A stretch of DNA of 64,000 nucleotides from Gemmatimonadota bacterium (GTDB lineage Bacteria; Gemmatimonadota; Gemmatimonadetes; Gemmatimonadales; GWC2-71-9). Positions within the stretch are counted from its first letter, which is position 1. Each line of letters starts with the position of its first letter. Positions 22,891 to 32,190 of the stretch are shown one piece after another. The stretch covers positions 1-64,000 of the forward strand of contig JAOTVV010000007.1 of the NCBI GenBank assembly GCA_029863245.1. The letters run 5' to 3'. Both the position numbers and the translations under genes were made by a program. The notes beneath the pieces were generated by a model. It was not told the origin of the DNA and made no database searches. It saw nothing but the letters and a program-made list of their open reading frames with translations.

Positions 22891-23564
22891 AGCGAGTCGT
22901 GCCCGCCGACGATCACCTCGGGCGCCATGCCAAGAAACAGTCCGGTTTCGACCACGCCGGGCCTGGCCCGAAGCTCGTGGTCTACGAGATGGGGATCGGG
23001 GATTCCCTCAGCAAAGCGACAGTCGAGGATGAAGTGCCCTCCGTCGGAAACGAACGGCTCATCCTGTGCACCCATGCGGAGCACCGGTTCCGCACCCAGT
23101 GCCCGGACTGTCTCGACATGGGTGCGCCATCCGAACGGCATCACCTCGACCGGGAGCGCGACGCGCCGACCGAGCACCGGTACGAGTTTGGACCGATCCA
23201 CAACGATGAGGTAGATCCGAGTCGCCGTGGCAACGATTTTCTCCCACAGCAGCGCACCGCCACCCCCCTTGATCAGGTTGCCGTGGGGATCGACCTCGTC
23301 GGCGCCGTCGATAGTGAGGTCGATGTGTGGCCGCTCGTTCAGCGTCGTGAGGGGAATCGCGCGTTGTAGGGCCAGATGCCTAGTGCGGTTGGACGTGGGA
23401 ATACCGACGATGTCACGGATCTCTCCCCGCGCCAGTCGGGCCCCGATCGCATCGACTGCGAAGGCGGCTGTCGAGCCGGTGCCCAATCCGACCACCATCC
23501 CGGAGGCCACCCGCATGGCCGCTTGCTCTGCCGCACGCCGCTTGAGGTCATCCATTGCCGTCAC
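22887..23564 (-). CDS. rpiA: Ribose-5-phosphate isomerase A
   Basis: 225 residues. Interconverts ribose-5-phosphate and ribulose-5-phosphate in the non-oxidative pentose phosphate pathway. Hallmarks: VGLGTGSTAAFAVDAIG near residue 25, the catalytic region LTIDGADEVDPHGNLIKGGGGALLWEKI, and VDRSKLVPVLGRRVALPVEV. Length is normal for RpiA. The start is GTG 23564, overlapping the glucose-6-phosphate isomerase stop by 4 nt (GTGA). Third gene of the sugar-phosphate operon. Confidence 0.95.
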   Translation of the reverse strand: MTAMDDLKRRAAEQAAMRVASGMVVGLGTGSTAAFAVDAIGARLARGEIRDIVGIPTSNRTRHLALQRAIPLTTLNERPHIDLTIDGADEVDPHGNLIKGGGGALLWEKIVATATRIYLIVVDRSKLVPVLGRRVALPVEVMPFGWRTHVETVRALGAEPVLRMGAQDEPFVSDGGHFILDCRFAEGIPDPHLVDHELRARPGVVETGLFLGMAPEVIVGGHDSL

Positions 23565-25129
23565 ATCAGCGCGAGCAGATCCTCGGGGTCGCTCACCCGG
23601 ATGACCGGTCGGCCCCGGCTGGTCAGGGCCTGATAGTCCCCCGCCGCCTGCGCAGCGATCAGCCGTCCGAACGTGTAGTCGGTTCCGGGCACCGGAATGT
23701 CGTCACCAAGCTGGGTCACCACTTGGATGAAGTGACCGCGCTGAGGACCCCCCTTGTGGAGTTGGCCCGTGGAGTGAAGGTAGCGCGGCCCGTAGCCCAC
23801 CGTGACCACCGCCTCCAACCGGTCCCGGAGGGCCGAACACAGGCGGCGCACATGGAACTCGCTGTGCTCGTCCGGCGGAAGAAACGCCTGCACCGCAACG
23901 TAGTCCCCGGGTCTGACCCCGTCGAAGAATCGCAGCAGCTCCGCCCGTCGAAGCAGCGGTGGATCGGAACCATGTCCGCCTCGCAAGATCCGGCTCGTGA
24001 TGGCCTTGCTCTCGGCGACATTTGGCTGATCGAACGGGTTCACGCCGAGCACGGCGCCGGCGACTGCCGTGGCCATCTCCCACCGGAAAAACTCGGCGCC
24101 GAGATCGTACGGATCGTCGAGACGCAGGCGAGCCAGCGGGTGGTGCTTCGCCTCCAGCTGCCTGATGTGCGCCTGCCAGGACCCACGGAAGACCTCGCCC
24201 ATCTCGACGGCCACGTATAAACGCTGATCACCATGCCGGAGCGCCGCCTGGACCGGCTCGCCGGTCACCGGGAGAATGCCCTGCCCGTTCTTGCCGGTGC
24301 TCTCGGCGATCAACTGCTCCACCCACAACCCAAACCCCTGGAGACGATCCGGGAGCAACAAGGTCAGCTTGTCGCGCCCGCCAAGTGCGGCTTCGGCAAG
24401 CGAAACGCCCAGCGCGGCGCCAGGGTTGTCGGCGATCGCCGTTGTGGGTCCGCAGCGGTGCGCCATCCCTTCGGCGCGCTCGAGCAGACGTCCGACGGGC
24501 ACGCCGAATAGCATCGCCGGCACCATGCCAAACAAGGACAACGCTGAAAACCGTCCCCCCACATCGGGCGGGGTGCGGAACACCCGCCGGAACCCCCGCG
24601 CCTGGGCGAGTCGCTCGAGTGGGCTTCCGGGATCGGTAATGGCCACGAATCGATCGCCGCGCCCCTGACAGCGCGTCCAGAAGTATCGAAACAGGGCGTC
24701 GGTCTCGATAGTCGTGCCCGATTTGCTGGCGACGATGAAGAGGGTGCTCGCCAGATCGCCGCCCGCTTCTACCGCGTGGATCGCGCCCGGATGGGTGCTG
24801 TCGAGCATCCGAAACACCGGCCACCGTAGCCGCCGTCCGAACGCCTGCCACAGGACCTGGGCGGCGAGGCTCGAGCCACCCATACCGAGAAGCACCACGC
24901 GATCCGTGTCGCGGCGCACCTGGTCAGCGAATCCGCTGAGACTCCCAAGCTCCTTTGCCACCGAAGATCCCACCGTGAGCCACCCCAGACGGTCCGCGAG
25001 CTCAGGTGTGCCAGGACCACACTGCCACACAGTCGGGTCGGCCTCCCACAGCCTTGGGAGTACGCGCTCCGCATCGAGGCGGGCCAGCCGAGCTCGCACG
25101 GCTGACTGGAGCTGGGCGACGGGGGTCAT
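23561..25129 (-). CDS. pgi: Glucose-6-phosphate isomerase of the Tal-Pgi fusion type, without the transaldolase half
   Basis: 522 residues. Interconverts glucose-6-phosphate and fructose-6-phosphate. SIS-domain motifs include [20 protein letters not shown] and [20 protein letters not shown]. The C-terminal part ([17 protein letters not shown] and [19 protein letters not shown]) matches the isomerase half of bifunctional transaldolase/phosphoglucose isomerase proteins. Those carry an N-terminal transaldolase; here ATG 25129 opens directly on the isomerase half and overlaps the transketolase stop by 4 nt (ATGA). The longer open frame upstream is antisense-type shadow of transketolase. No separate transaldolase gene is in the window. 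Confidence 0.88.
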   Translation of the reverse strand: MTPVAQLQSAVRARLARLDAERVLPRLWEADPTVWQCGPGTPELADRLGWLTVGSSVAKELGSLSGFADQVRRDTDRVVLLGMGGSSLAAQVLWQAFGRRLRWPVFRMLDSTHPGAIHAVEAGGDLASTLFIVASKSGTTIETDALFRYFWTRCQGRGDRFVAITDPGSPLERLAQARGFRRVFRTPPDVGGRFSALSLFGMVPAMLFGVPVGRLLERAEGMAHRCGPTTAIADNPGAALGVSLAEAALGGRDKLTLLLPDRLQGFGLWVEQLIAESTGKNGQGILPVTGEPVQAALRHGDQRLYVAVEMGEVFRGSWQAHIRQLEAKHHPLARLRLDDPYDLGAEFFRWEMATAVAGAVLGVNPFDQPNVAESKAITSRILRGGHGSDPPLLRRAELLRFFDGVRPGDYVAVQAFLPPDEHSEFHVRRLCSALRDRLEAVVTVGYGPRYLHSTGQLHKGGPQRGHFIQVVTQLGDDIPVPGTDYTFGRLIAAQAAGDYQALTSRGRPVIRVSDPEDLLALM

Positions 25130-27150
25130 GTACCGATGAGCCGACGCACTCGGTCGACGACGACTTCCGGCGTGAGGCCGAATTCGGAAAAGAGCCTTTG
25201 GGATGGTGCCGACTTGCCGAAGGACGCCATGCCGAGCACTTCGCCGCCGTCGCCCACCCACGGATGCCACGGCGTCATGTCCGCCGCCTCGACCGCGAGG
25301 CGCGCCCGCGCGGCCGGCGGAAGCACCTGACGGCGATACTCCTCCGGCTGTGCGCGGAACAACTCCAGGCTCGGGACGCTGACCACTCGGACGCGAACAC
25401 TCATCGAGGACAGGCGCCGACCGGCATCGACGACGAGCGCCAGCTCGGAACCGCTGGCGAGCAGAATGACCTCCGGAGGACCGTCCTCCGGATCGGCCAG
25501 CACGTAGGCGCCTCGAACGAGCCCCTCGGCATCGGCGAGAATGGTGCGATCGAGGGTGGGGACCTTCTGTCGGGTCAGCACCAGCGCCACCGGGCCGTGA
25601 CCGCGGAGCGCAACCCGCCACGCCTGGACCGTCTCGGCGGCATCACCCGGACGGATCACGGTCAAGTTGGGGATCGCGCGGAGCGCCGTGAGCGTCTCGA
25701 CCGGCTGGTGGGTCGGTCCGTCCTCACCGAGCCCGATCGAATCGTGGGTGAACACGTAGATCACCCTGAGGCCCATCATGGCGGCAAGCCGGATGGCCGG
25801 GCGCATGTAGTCGGAGAACACGAGAAACGTGCCGCCGTACGGTATGACGCCCCCGTGCAACGCCATGCCGTTCATGACGGATGCCATACCATGCTCGCGG
25901 ATGCCGAAGTACACGTTTCGGCCACCGAGATGATTCGGGCCCAGATCAGGAGCGCCCTTGACGAGAGTGTCGTTCGACCCCGCGAGATCAGCCGACCCCC
26001 CAAGGAGTTCCGGAATGGCTGACGCCACCGCGTTTAGCACCTTTCCCGACGCCGTACGAGTGGCCATCGGTCCATCTGACGCGCCGAAGGTGGGCAGCGT
26101 CTGCTCCCATCCGTCCGGTAGCCTACCCCCGAGCCGGCGCCGGAGCTCCGCCGCCGCCTCCGGTTCCGCGTCCGCGTAGGCAGCCACAGCTGCATCCCAC
26201 TCGGCCTGGAGCGATTGACCGCGAGGCACGCACCGCCGCCACTCGGCGAGAGCCTCGGCGGGAACCGTGAACGGCTTGTCGTATGGCCATCCGAGCCCCC
26301 GCTTGGCGAGCCGGACCTCCTCCTCGCCGAGCGGCGAGCCGTGCGCCGCTGCAGTGTCCTGTTTGTTGGGACTGCCGTAACCGATGTGTGTCCGCACGAT
26401 GATGAAGGAAGGACGTCCCTGCTCTGCTTTGGCAGCGTCGAGCGCCCGATCGATCGCATCGAGATCGTTCCCGTCGGCCACACGCTGGACGTGCCATCCG
26501 TAGGCCTCGAAGCGACGGGCCACGTCGTCGCTGCACGAAAGAGACGTCGGCCCGTCGATCGTGATCCCGTTGTCGTCGAACAGCGCCACGAGGTTCCCGA
26601 GCCTCAGATGCCCCGCCAGCGAGGCCACCTCGTGGGAAATCCCCTCCATGAGATCCCCATCACTGAGCAGGACATAGACGCGCTGATCCACGACGCGGTG
26701 CCTCGGGCGATTGAAGATCGCCCCGAGGTGCGCGGCGGCCAGCGCCATTCCCACGGCGTTGCCGAACCCTTGCCCAAGCGGCCCCGTGGTGGTCTCCACC
26801 CCGGGCGTCATTCCGTGTTCCGGATGTCCCGGCGTACGACTCTCCCACTGGCGGAAAGCCATCAGGTCGTCCAGGGACAGGTCGTATCCGCTCAGATGCA
26901 GGAGGCTGTAGAGCAGCATCGACGCGTGCCCGCAACTGAGGACAAACCGGTCACGGCCGGGCCAGGTCGGATCGGCGGGGCTGTGGCGGAGGTGCCGGGT
27001 CCAGAGCACGTAACCGAGCGGTGCCAGCGCCATCGGCGTGCCCGGATGCCCCGACGTGGCCCGTTCCACGGCATCCATGGCGAGCGTCCTGACGGTATTG
27101 ATGCAGACTTGGTCCAACACGGTTCGAGCGGCGACGGCGGAGTCGCTCAT
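25126..27150 (-). CDS. tkt: Transketolase
   Basis: 674 residues. TPP-dependent transfer of two-carbon ketol units in the pentose phosphate pathway. Domain I shows [20 protein letters not shown] and the TPP motif [18 protein letters not shown] ... DDNGITIDG. Domain II has [18 protein letters not shown] and [22 protein letters not shown] 27150 is chosen (GGGAG about 10 nt upstream), since it matches the usual N-terminus; earlier in-frame codons would add an atypical extension. First gene of the tkt-pgi-rpiA-SURF1 operon, divergent from aconitase across 479 nt. Confidence 0.95.
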   Translation of the reverse strand: MSDSAVAARTVLDQVCINTVRTLAMDAVERATSGHPGTPMALAPLGYVLWTRHLRHSPADPTWPGRDRFVLSCGHASMLLYSLLHLSGYDLSLDDLMAFRQWESRTPGHPEHGMTPGVETTTGPLGQGFGNAVGMALAAAHLGAIFNRPRHRVVDQRVYVLLSDGDLMEGISHEVASLAGHLRLGNLVALFDDNGITIDGPTSLSCSDDVARRFEAYGWHVQRVADGNDLDAIDRALDAAKAEQGRPSFIIVRTHIGYGSPNKQDTAAAHGSPLGEEEVRLAKRGLGWPYDKPFTVPAEALAEWRRCVPRGQSLQAEWDAAVAAYADAEPEAAAELRRRLGGRLPDGWEQTLPTFGASDGPMATRTASGKVLNAVASAIPELLGGSADLAGSNDTLVKGAPDLGPNHLGGRNVYFGIREHGMASVMNGMALHGGVIPYGGTFLVFSDYMRPAIRLAAMMGLRVIYVFTHDSIGLGEDGPTHQPVETLTALRAIPNLTVIRPGDAAETVQAWRVALRGHGPVALVLTRQKVPTLDRTILADAEGLVRGAYVLADPEDGPPEVILLASGSELALVVDAGRRLSSMSVRVRVVSVPSLELFRAQPEEYRRQVLPPAARARLAVEAADMTPWHPWVGDGGEVLGMASFGKSAPSQRLFSEFGLTPEVVVDRVRRLIGT

Positions 27151-27629
27151 GAAGGTGGATCTCCCGGGATACAGGCGAGCGGCGACTGCAAAGATAGCAG
27201 CCTGCGCGCGGCACGCGAGGTCCGCCGGTTTCACGTTGAATTCATCGTCCCTTCAGCCACGCCGCAGCATGTTCACAGTGCGTTCGAGGGGGCCTGTGTC
27301 CAACGGTAGGGTGGTGTGGGGACCTCTCGGGGCTCATGGCAACAGGCGCTTCGCAGCGGATGAAGCGTCTGAACGCGCCGCGAGCCGTTGACCCGCAGCT
27401 GCTGGGCAGACGGGACACGGGTTGGGCGCTCAGGAACTACGGGTAGATAGCGGATCTCCGTCCGCTCGGCGGCCCCGATGTCGGAAGTTCGGCGCTGGGG
27501 CCGCCTTTCTTCCCCGCGCGTGCGTGACCTGCCACCCGGTGCGTCGGCAGACGCACGCTCCCACCGTCGCGGTCATCCGTGTTACTCTTCATCACTCCTC
27601 CATTGCGAACTCCTATCCGATAGCTCGAC
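27151..27629. other. 479-nt divergent intergenic region between tkt and aconitase
   Basis: Must hold the promoters of both flanking genes. I found no convincing -35/-10 pair on either strand, no tRNA-like cloverleaf and no strong terminator. The only hairpin is weak: a 5-bp stem at 27450-27465. A low-confidence 51-codon frame on the minus strand is listed separately. The aconitase ATG has no clear Shine-Dalgarno, so a short-leader or leaderless transcript is possible. Confidence 0.5.
27437..27592 (-). CDS. Possible 51-aa basic peptide upstream of tkt
   Basis: Frame ATG 27592 to stop 27437, beginning MKSNTDDRDGGSVRLPTHRV and ending SGRRSAIYP. An unusually good ribosome binding site (GGAGG, 4-nt spacing) precedes the ATG. 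The product is basic, rich in Gly/Ser/Pro/Arg and looks disordered. No family is recognised. It could be a chance frame in GC-rich DNA or a leader peptide for the downstream tkt operon (287 nt away). Confidence 0.25.
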   Translation of the reverse strand: MKSNTDDRDGGSVRLPTHRVAGHARAGKKGGPSAELPTSGPPSGRRSAIYP

Positions 27630-30410
27630 ATGACGAATCCATATGGCGCCCGATCGACCCTCGACGTCCCCGAAGGGACACTCACCTACTACCGGCTCGG
27701 AGCCCTCGCCGATCGGGGACTGGCAGAGCTGGATCGCCTGCCCTTCTCGATTCGCGTGCTGTTGGAAAACGTCCTGCGGCACGCGGGGAACGGCATCGTC
27801 GAAGAGGAGCATGTCGAGGCCGTCGCCGGGTGGCGTCCGGAACCGGATCGGTCGGTCGAAGTCCCCTTCATGCCCGCTCGAGTGGTCTTGCAGGACTTCA
27901 CCGGGGTTCCGGCGGTGGTCGATCTGGCCGCAATGCGTGACGCCATCGCGGCGCTGGGGGGCGATCCCGACCTGATCAACCCGTTGGTGCAGACCGATCT
28001 GGTGATCGACCACTCGGTGCAGGTGGACTTCTTCGGCGCACCGACGGCATTCCGGCTCAACGTCGAGCGTGAAATGGAGCGCAACAGTGAGCGCTACCAA
28101 CTCCTTCGCTGGGCGCAGCAGGCATTCCACGACTTCAGGGTGGTTCCGCCGGGAACCGGGATCGTCCACCAGGTCAACTTGGAGTACCTCGCGAGCGTCG
28201 TGCGGAGCGTCACACAGGACGGCACGACAGTGGCCTTCCCCGACACTCTCGTCGGAACCGACTCACACACCACCATGATCAACGGGCTTGGCGTGGTGGG
28301 CTGGGGAGTGGGCGGGATCGAGGCAGAGGCCGTGATGCTCGGCCAGCCGTACTTCATGCAGCTCCCCGAAGTGGTCGGCATGAAGCTGTCTGGGCAGCTG
28401 CCGGAAGGCGCGACCGCCACGGATCTCGTGCTCACCGTGACGCAGATGCTGCGGAAATTCGGGGTGGTCGGTCGGTTCGTGGAGTATTTCGGTCCGGGGC
28501 TCTCCACGTTGGGACTGGCCGACCGGGCCACCATCGCCAACATGTCGCCGGAGTACGGCGCCACGATCGGATATTTCCCGGTAGATGCCGAAACGCTCCG
28601 GTACCTCGAGCGGACCGGACGCCCAGCACACCTGGTAGCCCGTGTGGAGCGATACTGCAAGGCACAGCAACTGTTCCACACACCGACGACACCGGATCCC
28701 GAGTACTCTGCGGTACTCGAGCTCGATCTCGGGACCGTCGAGCCGTCACTCGCCGGACCCAGGCGGCCGCAAGATCGTGTCAAGCTCAGCGACGTCAAAG
28801 CAACATTCCGGCAAGTGCTTCCGAATCTCGTACCGGCCGGAGCAGTCAGAGAGGTGCCGCCGCGCGAAGGTGCGCGCTGGTCCGGAGAGGGCGGCCAGTC
28901 ACCTGCTGTCGCCACGGCCGCCGGGACGGAGATCATGTTCGCCGCGGACGTCGAATACGCGGGGAGCCGATTCGACCTTCATGACGGCTCGGTGGTGATC
29001 GCCGCGATCACGAGCTGCACCAATACGTCCAACCCTTCTGTCATGATCGGTGCCGGGCTCGTGGCACAGAAGGCCGTGAAACTCGGGCTGACACGGAAGC
29101 CGTGGGTCAAGACGAGCCTCGCCCCGGGGTCAAAGGTCGTCACTGACTACCTCGATGCCTCCGGGCTGACCGAGCCCCTCGAGAGCCTGGGCTTCCACCT
29201 CGTCGGCTATGGCTGTACCACCTGTATCGGAAATAGCGGTCCGTTGGCGGAGCCCATCGCTCAGGCGATCTCGCAATATGCGCTGGTCTGCGCGGCTGTC
29301 CTCTCGGGCAACCGCAACTTCGAGGCGAGAATTCATCCGCTCGTCCGTGCTAGCTATCTCGCCTCGCCCATGCTCGTCGTGGCGTACGCGCTTGCCGGCC
29401 GGATCGACATCGACCTGACCCAGGAGCCCCTGGGGACAGGATCAGGTGGCCAACCGATTTACCTGCGCGATATCTGGCCAACGCCGCTGGAGGTCAAGCA
29501 GACTGTCGAGCGGGCCGTCACGCCGGCGATGTTCGAAAAGGAATATGCCAGCGTGTTCGACGGCGACGCGCGGTGGAAGGCCATTCCTGTGCCGGAGGCA
29601 GCCGGTGGACGATTCGCGTGGGATTCACAGTCCACGTACATCGCCGACCCGCCGTTCTTCGACGGGATGACCATCCAGCCGGAGTCGATCCACGATGTCA
29701 CGGGCGCGCGGGTGCTGGCGTGGCTCGGGGATTCCGTGACCACGGATCACATCTCGCCTGCCGGGGCCATTCCCAAGGACAGTCCCGCGGGCAGGTGGCT
29801 CATCGAGCGTGGTGTGAAACCTGTCGACTTCAATACGTTCGGATCGCGACGGGGCAATCACGACGTGATGATGCGGGGGACGTTTGGCAACATCCGGATC
29901 CGCAACAAGCTGGCGGAAGGCAAGGAAGGGAACTGGACCGAGCATCTGCCCACCGGAGAGGTTACCAGTATCTACGACGCGGCCATGCGCTACCGGGAGG
30001 CGGGAACGCCGCTCCTCGTCCTTGGCGGCAAGGAATACGGATCGGGAAGCTCCCGAGATTGGGCGGCGAAGGGCACCGCGCTCCTGGGCGTCAGGGCCGT
30101 TATCGCCGAGAGCTACGAACGCATTCACCGGAGCAACCTCATCGGTATGGGGGTGCTCCCGTTGCAGTTCCGCGATGGGGAGAGTGCTGCCTCCCTCGGA
30201 CTGACCGGCAGGGAGGTCTACGCGCTGACCGGTGTGGCGGGCTCCGACGTGACGCCCAGCGGGACCGTGCGGGTTGCGGCGACGCGACAGGACGGATCGG
30301 CCATCGAGTTCGACGTGCTGGCTCGGCTGGATACCGCCGTCGAGGTGGAGTACTACCGGCACGGCGGCATCCTCCTCTACGTCCTGCGGGCGCTCGCAAA
30401 GAAGCCGTGA
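27630..30410 (+). CDS. acnA: Aconitate hydratase A
   Basis: 926 residues. Isomerises citrate to isocitrate in the TCA cycle using a [4Fe-4S] cluster. The three cluster cysteines are Cys463 (ITSCTNTSNPSVM), Cys529 and Cys532 (GYGCTTCIGNSG). The swivel domain shows GGKEYGSGSSRDWAAKGT and NLIGMGVLPLQF. Length is normal for the AcnA/IRP family. ATG 27630 gives the conserved start TNPYGARSTLDVPEG; no clear Shine-Dalgarno precedes it. Transcribed alone; the patatin gene converges 45 nt downstream. Confidence 0.96.
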   Translation: MTNPYGARSTLDVPEGTLTYYRLGALADRGLAELDRLPFSIRVLLENVLRHAGNGIVEEEHVEAVAGWRPEPDRSVEVPFMPARVVLQDFTGVPAVVDLAAMRDAIAALGGDPDLINPLVQTDLVIDHSVQVDFFGAPTAFRLNVEREMERNSERYQLLRWAQQAFHDFRVVPPGTGIVHQVNLEYLASVVRSVTQDGTTVAFPDTLVGTDSHTTMINGLGVVGWGVGGIEAEAVMLGQPYFMQLPEVVGMKLSGQLPEGATATDLVLTVTQMLRKFGVVGRFVEYFGPGLSTLGLADRATIANMSPEYGATIGYFPVDAETLRYLERTGRPAHLVARVERYCKAQQLFHTPTTPDPEYSAVLELDLGTVEPSLAGPRRPQDRVKLSDVKATFRQVLPNLVPAGAVREVPPREGARWSGEGGQSPAVATAAGTEIMFAADVEYAGSRFDLHDGSVVIAAITSCTNTSNPSVMIGAGLVAQKAVKLGLTRKPWVKTSLAPGSKVVTDYLDASGLTEPLESLGFHLVGYGCTTCIGNSGPLAEPIAQAISQYALVCAAVLSGNRNFEARIHPLVRASYLASPMLVVAYALAGRIDIDLTQEPLGTGSGGQPIYLRDIWPTPLEVKQTVERAVTPAMFEKEYASVFDGDARWKAIPVPEAAGGRFAWDSQSTYIADPPFFDGMTIQPESIHDVTGARVLAWLGDSVTTDHISPAGAIPKDSPAGRWLIERGVKPVDFNTFGSRRGNHDVMMRGTFGNIRIRNKLAEGKEGNWTEHLPTGEVTSIYDAAMRYREAGTPLLVLGGKEYGSGSSRDWAAKGTALLGVRAVIAESYERIHRSNLIGMGVLPLQFRDGESAASLGLTGREVYALTGVAGSDVTPSGTVRVAATRQDGSAIEFDVLARLDTAVEVEYYRHGGILLYVLRALAKKP

Positions 30411-30455
30411 GCACGAGGCGGGAGGCGGCGCACTACCATCGTCCCGGCCCTTTCG

Positions 30456-31598
30456 CTAGGGGTGCTCGAGAAACGCCTCGATCTCGTCCATCCGCCGTAC
30501 GGTGTCGTCATACCCGAGCTCTATGAGCGCGCCGGTGTAGCCCGGCTCGAACATCAGATAGCTCAGGAGGTCCGGAGAGCGAGCCTGTCCCCCTCCCATC
30601 GATGCAACCACGAACTGCACCATTCGCGGCAGGTCGAGCGTGTGACCGCGCGCCATCTGGCCGAGATCCCTCGAGGGCCGCAACAGCATGAGGTCGATGC
30701 GTCGCATGCCCCCGGGTGGCGTCGTCCCTGGGGGCAACGCGTCCAAGAGCGCGTTCATGCGCTCGAGGCGCTCGGCGTCAGCGTCGAGCGAGTCGAGAAA
30801 GATGGAGTGCAGTAGCAGTCCAAACACCTCCGCTGCCACCGGATAGGATTCCGAGCCGGTATCACAGCCAGGGGACGGCGGGATCGCCCGCATAGCCACG
30901 GCCAGGATCTTGTGCGCACCTAGATGAATGGCCGGCGCCAGCGGCGCGGTGAGCCGCACCGAACCGTCCCCGTAGTACGCCTGCCCGATCCGGATGGCCG
31001 GAAAAATGATTGGAATTGCCGCCGAGGCGGAGAGATGCTGCGCGGTGATCTGCGTGCGCACCGCAACGCGCATGTGTCGCTCCCAGAGCTGTAGGTCGCT
31101 CGCGCCTTGCACAAAGGTGACCGTCTGCCCGGTGGAGTAGCACGTCGTGCTCACAGCCCCAGCCCGTAGCCGACCGGCATCGATGTTCTGCTGGATCCCC
31201 GAGACGTCCATGCACGCCGCGAGGAAGCCCCGGAGGGGGGACATGTCCATTAACCCTTGCAGCGAGGAGTGCGGCCGCTCGCGCGCGAGCAGCATGTTGA
31301 AGAACCAGCGTGCGACGGCCCGACCGAGGTGGACCGGCCGGATGGCAAACACCCGGTCGGGGGTGAGACGCCCCCACTCTCTCCGGAGATCAGCGGCCGC
31401 CTGCCCGAGGGTTCCCTGATGCGCCGACAGGTACACGCTGTTGATGGCGCCAGCAGACACCCCGCAGAGAATCGGGAGCGAGAGATTCGGAAACCGCTCG
31501 GCGATGGCGTTCACGGCCCCAACCTGATAGGCGGCGCGCGCGCCTCCCCCCGAGAGCACGAGTGCTAACGGCCGTCCGTTCGTCACGGCATCAGGCAT
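30456..31598 (-). CDS. Patatin-like phospholipase
   Basis: 380 residues. Lipid acyl hydrolase with a Ser-Asp dyad. The oxyanion loop SGGGARAAYQVG (about 16-27), the nucleophile Ser48 in CGVSAGAINS and the DGS motif in YYGDGSVRLTAPL are all present, so it should be active. No signal peptide is seen, so it is probably cytoplasmic or peripheral. ATG 31598 is chosen; upstream in-frame codons are Trp/Arg-rich and unlikely. It diverges from the ArfB-like gene across 56 nt. Substrate unknown; family members act on phospholipids or other esters. Confidence 0.88.
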   Translation of the reverse strand: MPDAVTNGRPLALVLSGGGARAAYQVGAVNAIAERFPNLSLPILCGVSAGAINSVYLSAHQGTLGQAAADLRREWGRLTPDRVFAIRPVHLGRAVARWFFNMLLARERPHSSLQGLMDMSPLRGFLAACMDVSGIQQNIDAGRLRAGAVSTTCYSTGQTVTFVQGASDLQLWERHMRVAVRTQITAQHLSASAAIPIIFPAIRIGQAYYGDGSVRLTAPLAPAIHLGAHKILAVAMRAIPPSPGCDTGSESYPVAAEVFGLLLHSIFLDSLDADAERLERMNALLDALPPGTTPPGGMRRIDLMLLRPSRDLGQMARGHTLDLPRMVQFVVASMGGGQARSPDLLSYLMFEPGYTGALIELGYDDTVRRMDEIEAFLEHP

Positions 31599-31654
31599 GA
31601 CCCACCACCCCCTGCTCGTGCAGACCCACCTTCCGGCGTTCGCACATATCTTCC

Positions 31655-32068
31655 ATGGCAATGAAGTTCGCGATTCCCACCGAGGAACTCCAGTTCCGGG
31701 CCACGCGCTCGGGCGGGCCGGGAGGCCAACACGTCAACACGTCGTCCACCCGGGTCGAAGTGCGGTGGAGCGTGGCGATGAGCCCAAGCCTGACCGACCG
31801 GCAACGTGAGCGACTGCTGCGCCGCCTCGGCTCGCGGATCGATCGTAACGGCGTGCTCCGCGTCGTGGCGGCGGCTCGACGCAGTCAATATCAGAACCGC
31901 CAGGCTGCGCTCGAGCGACTCCAGGAGATCGTCGAGGGCGCGCTCACCGAGCCCAAACCCCGCAAGCAGACCACAGTGTCTCGCGCCGCTCGTCGCGCTC
32001 GGCTCGAGGCCAAGCGCCGCCGCGCCGCGACGAAGCGCGATCGGCGGCAGGTTGACCCGGACGACTGA
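31655..32068 (+). CDS. arfB: ArfB-type peptidyl-tRNA hydrolase (ribosome rescue release factor)
   Basis: 137 residues. The RF-1 domain carries the GGQ catalytic tripeptide in TRSGGPGGQHVNTSSTRVEV. A basic C-terminal tail (RAARRARLEAKRRRAATKRD) would enter the empty mRNA channel, as in ArfB/YaeJ. It releases peptides from ribosomes stalled without a stop codon. Length matches the family, and the stop-codon recognition domain of RF1/RF2 is absent. ATG 31655 and ATG 31661 are both possible; neither has a clear Shine-Dalgarno. Confidence 0.9.
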   Translation: MAMKFAIPTEELQFRATRSGGPGGQHVNTSSTRVEVRWSVAMSPSLTDRQRERLLRRLGSRIDRNGVLRVVAAARRSQYQNRQAALERLQEIVEGALTEPKPRKQTTVSRAARRARLEAKRRRAATKRDRRQVDPDD

Positions 32069-32129
32069 CGGCACCTCGCTGCGGATTGCAGCGACCGCGT
32101 CGGGTCCAACCTCTCGCCAGGTCGTGAAA

Positions 32130-32160
32130 GGAGGCAGGAGAACACCGGTCTCCTGCCTCC
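32130..32160. terminator. Bidirectional intrinsic terminator
   Basis: A perfect 12-bp stem (32130-32141 with 32149-32160) and 7-nt loop between the converging arfB-like gene and pntB. Confidence 0.8.
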
Positions 32161-32190
32161 AGGTCCCGCCGTGCCCCACGGCCTACGCGG

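Noticed and set aside
25130-25621. N-terminal extension of glucose-6-phosphate isomerase as a missing transaldolase
   Set aside because: The 164 upstream codons overlap transketolase in another frame and show no transaldolase motif. ATG 25129 with an ATGA overlap is a better start.
27151-27629. A tRNA or other structured RNA in the tkt-acnA gap
   Set aside because: No T-loop consensus, CCA end or long stem was found on either strand.
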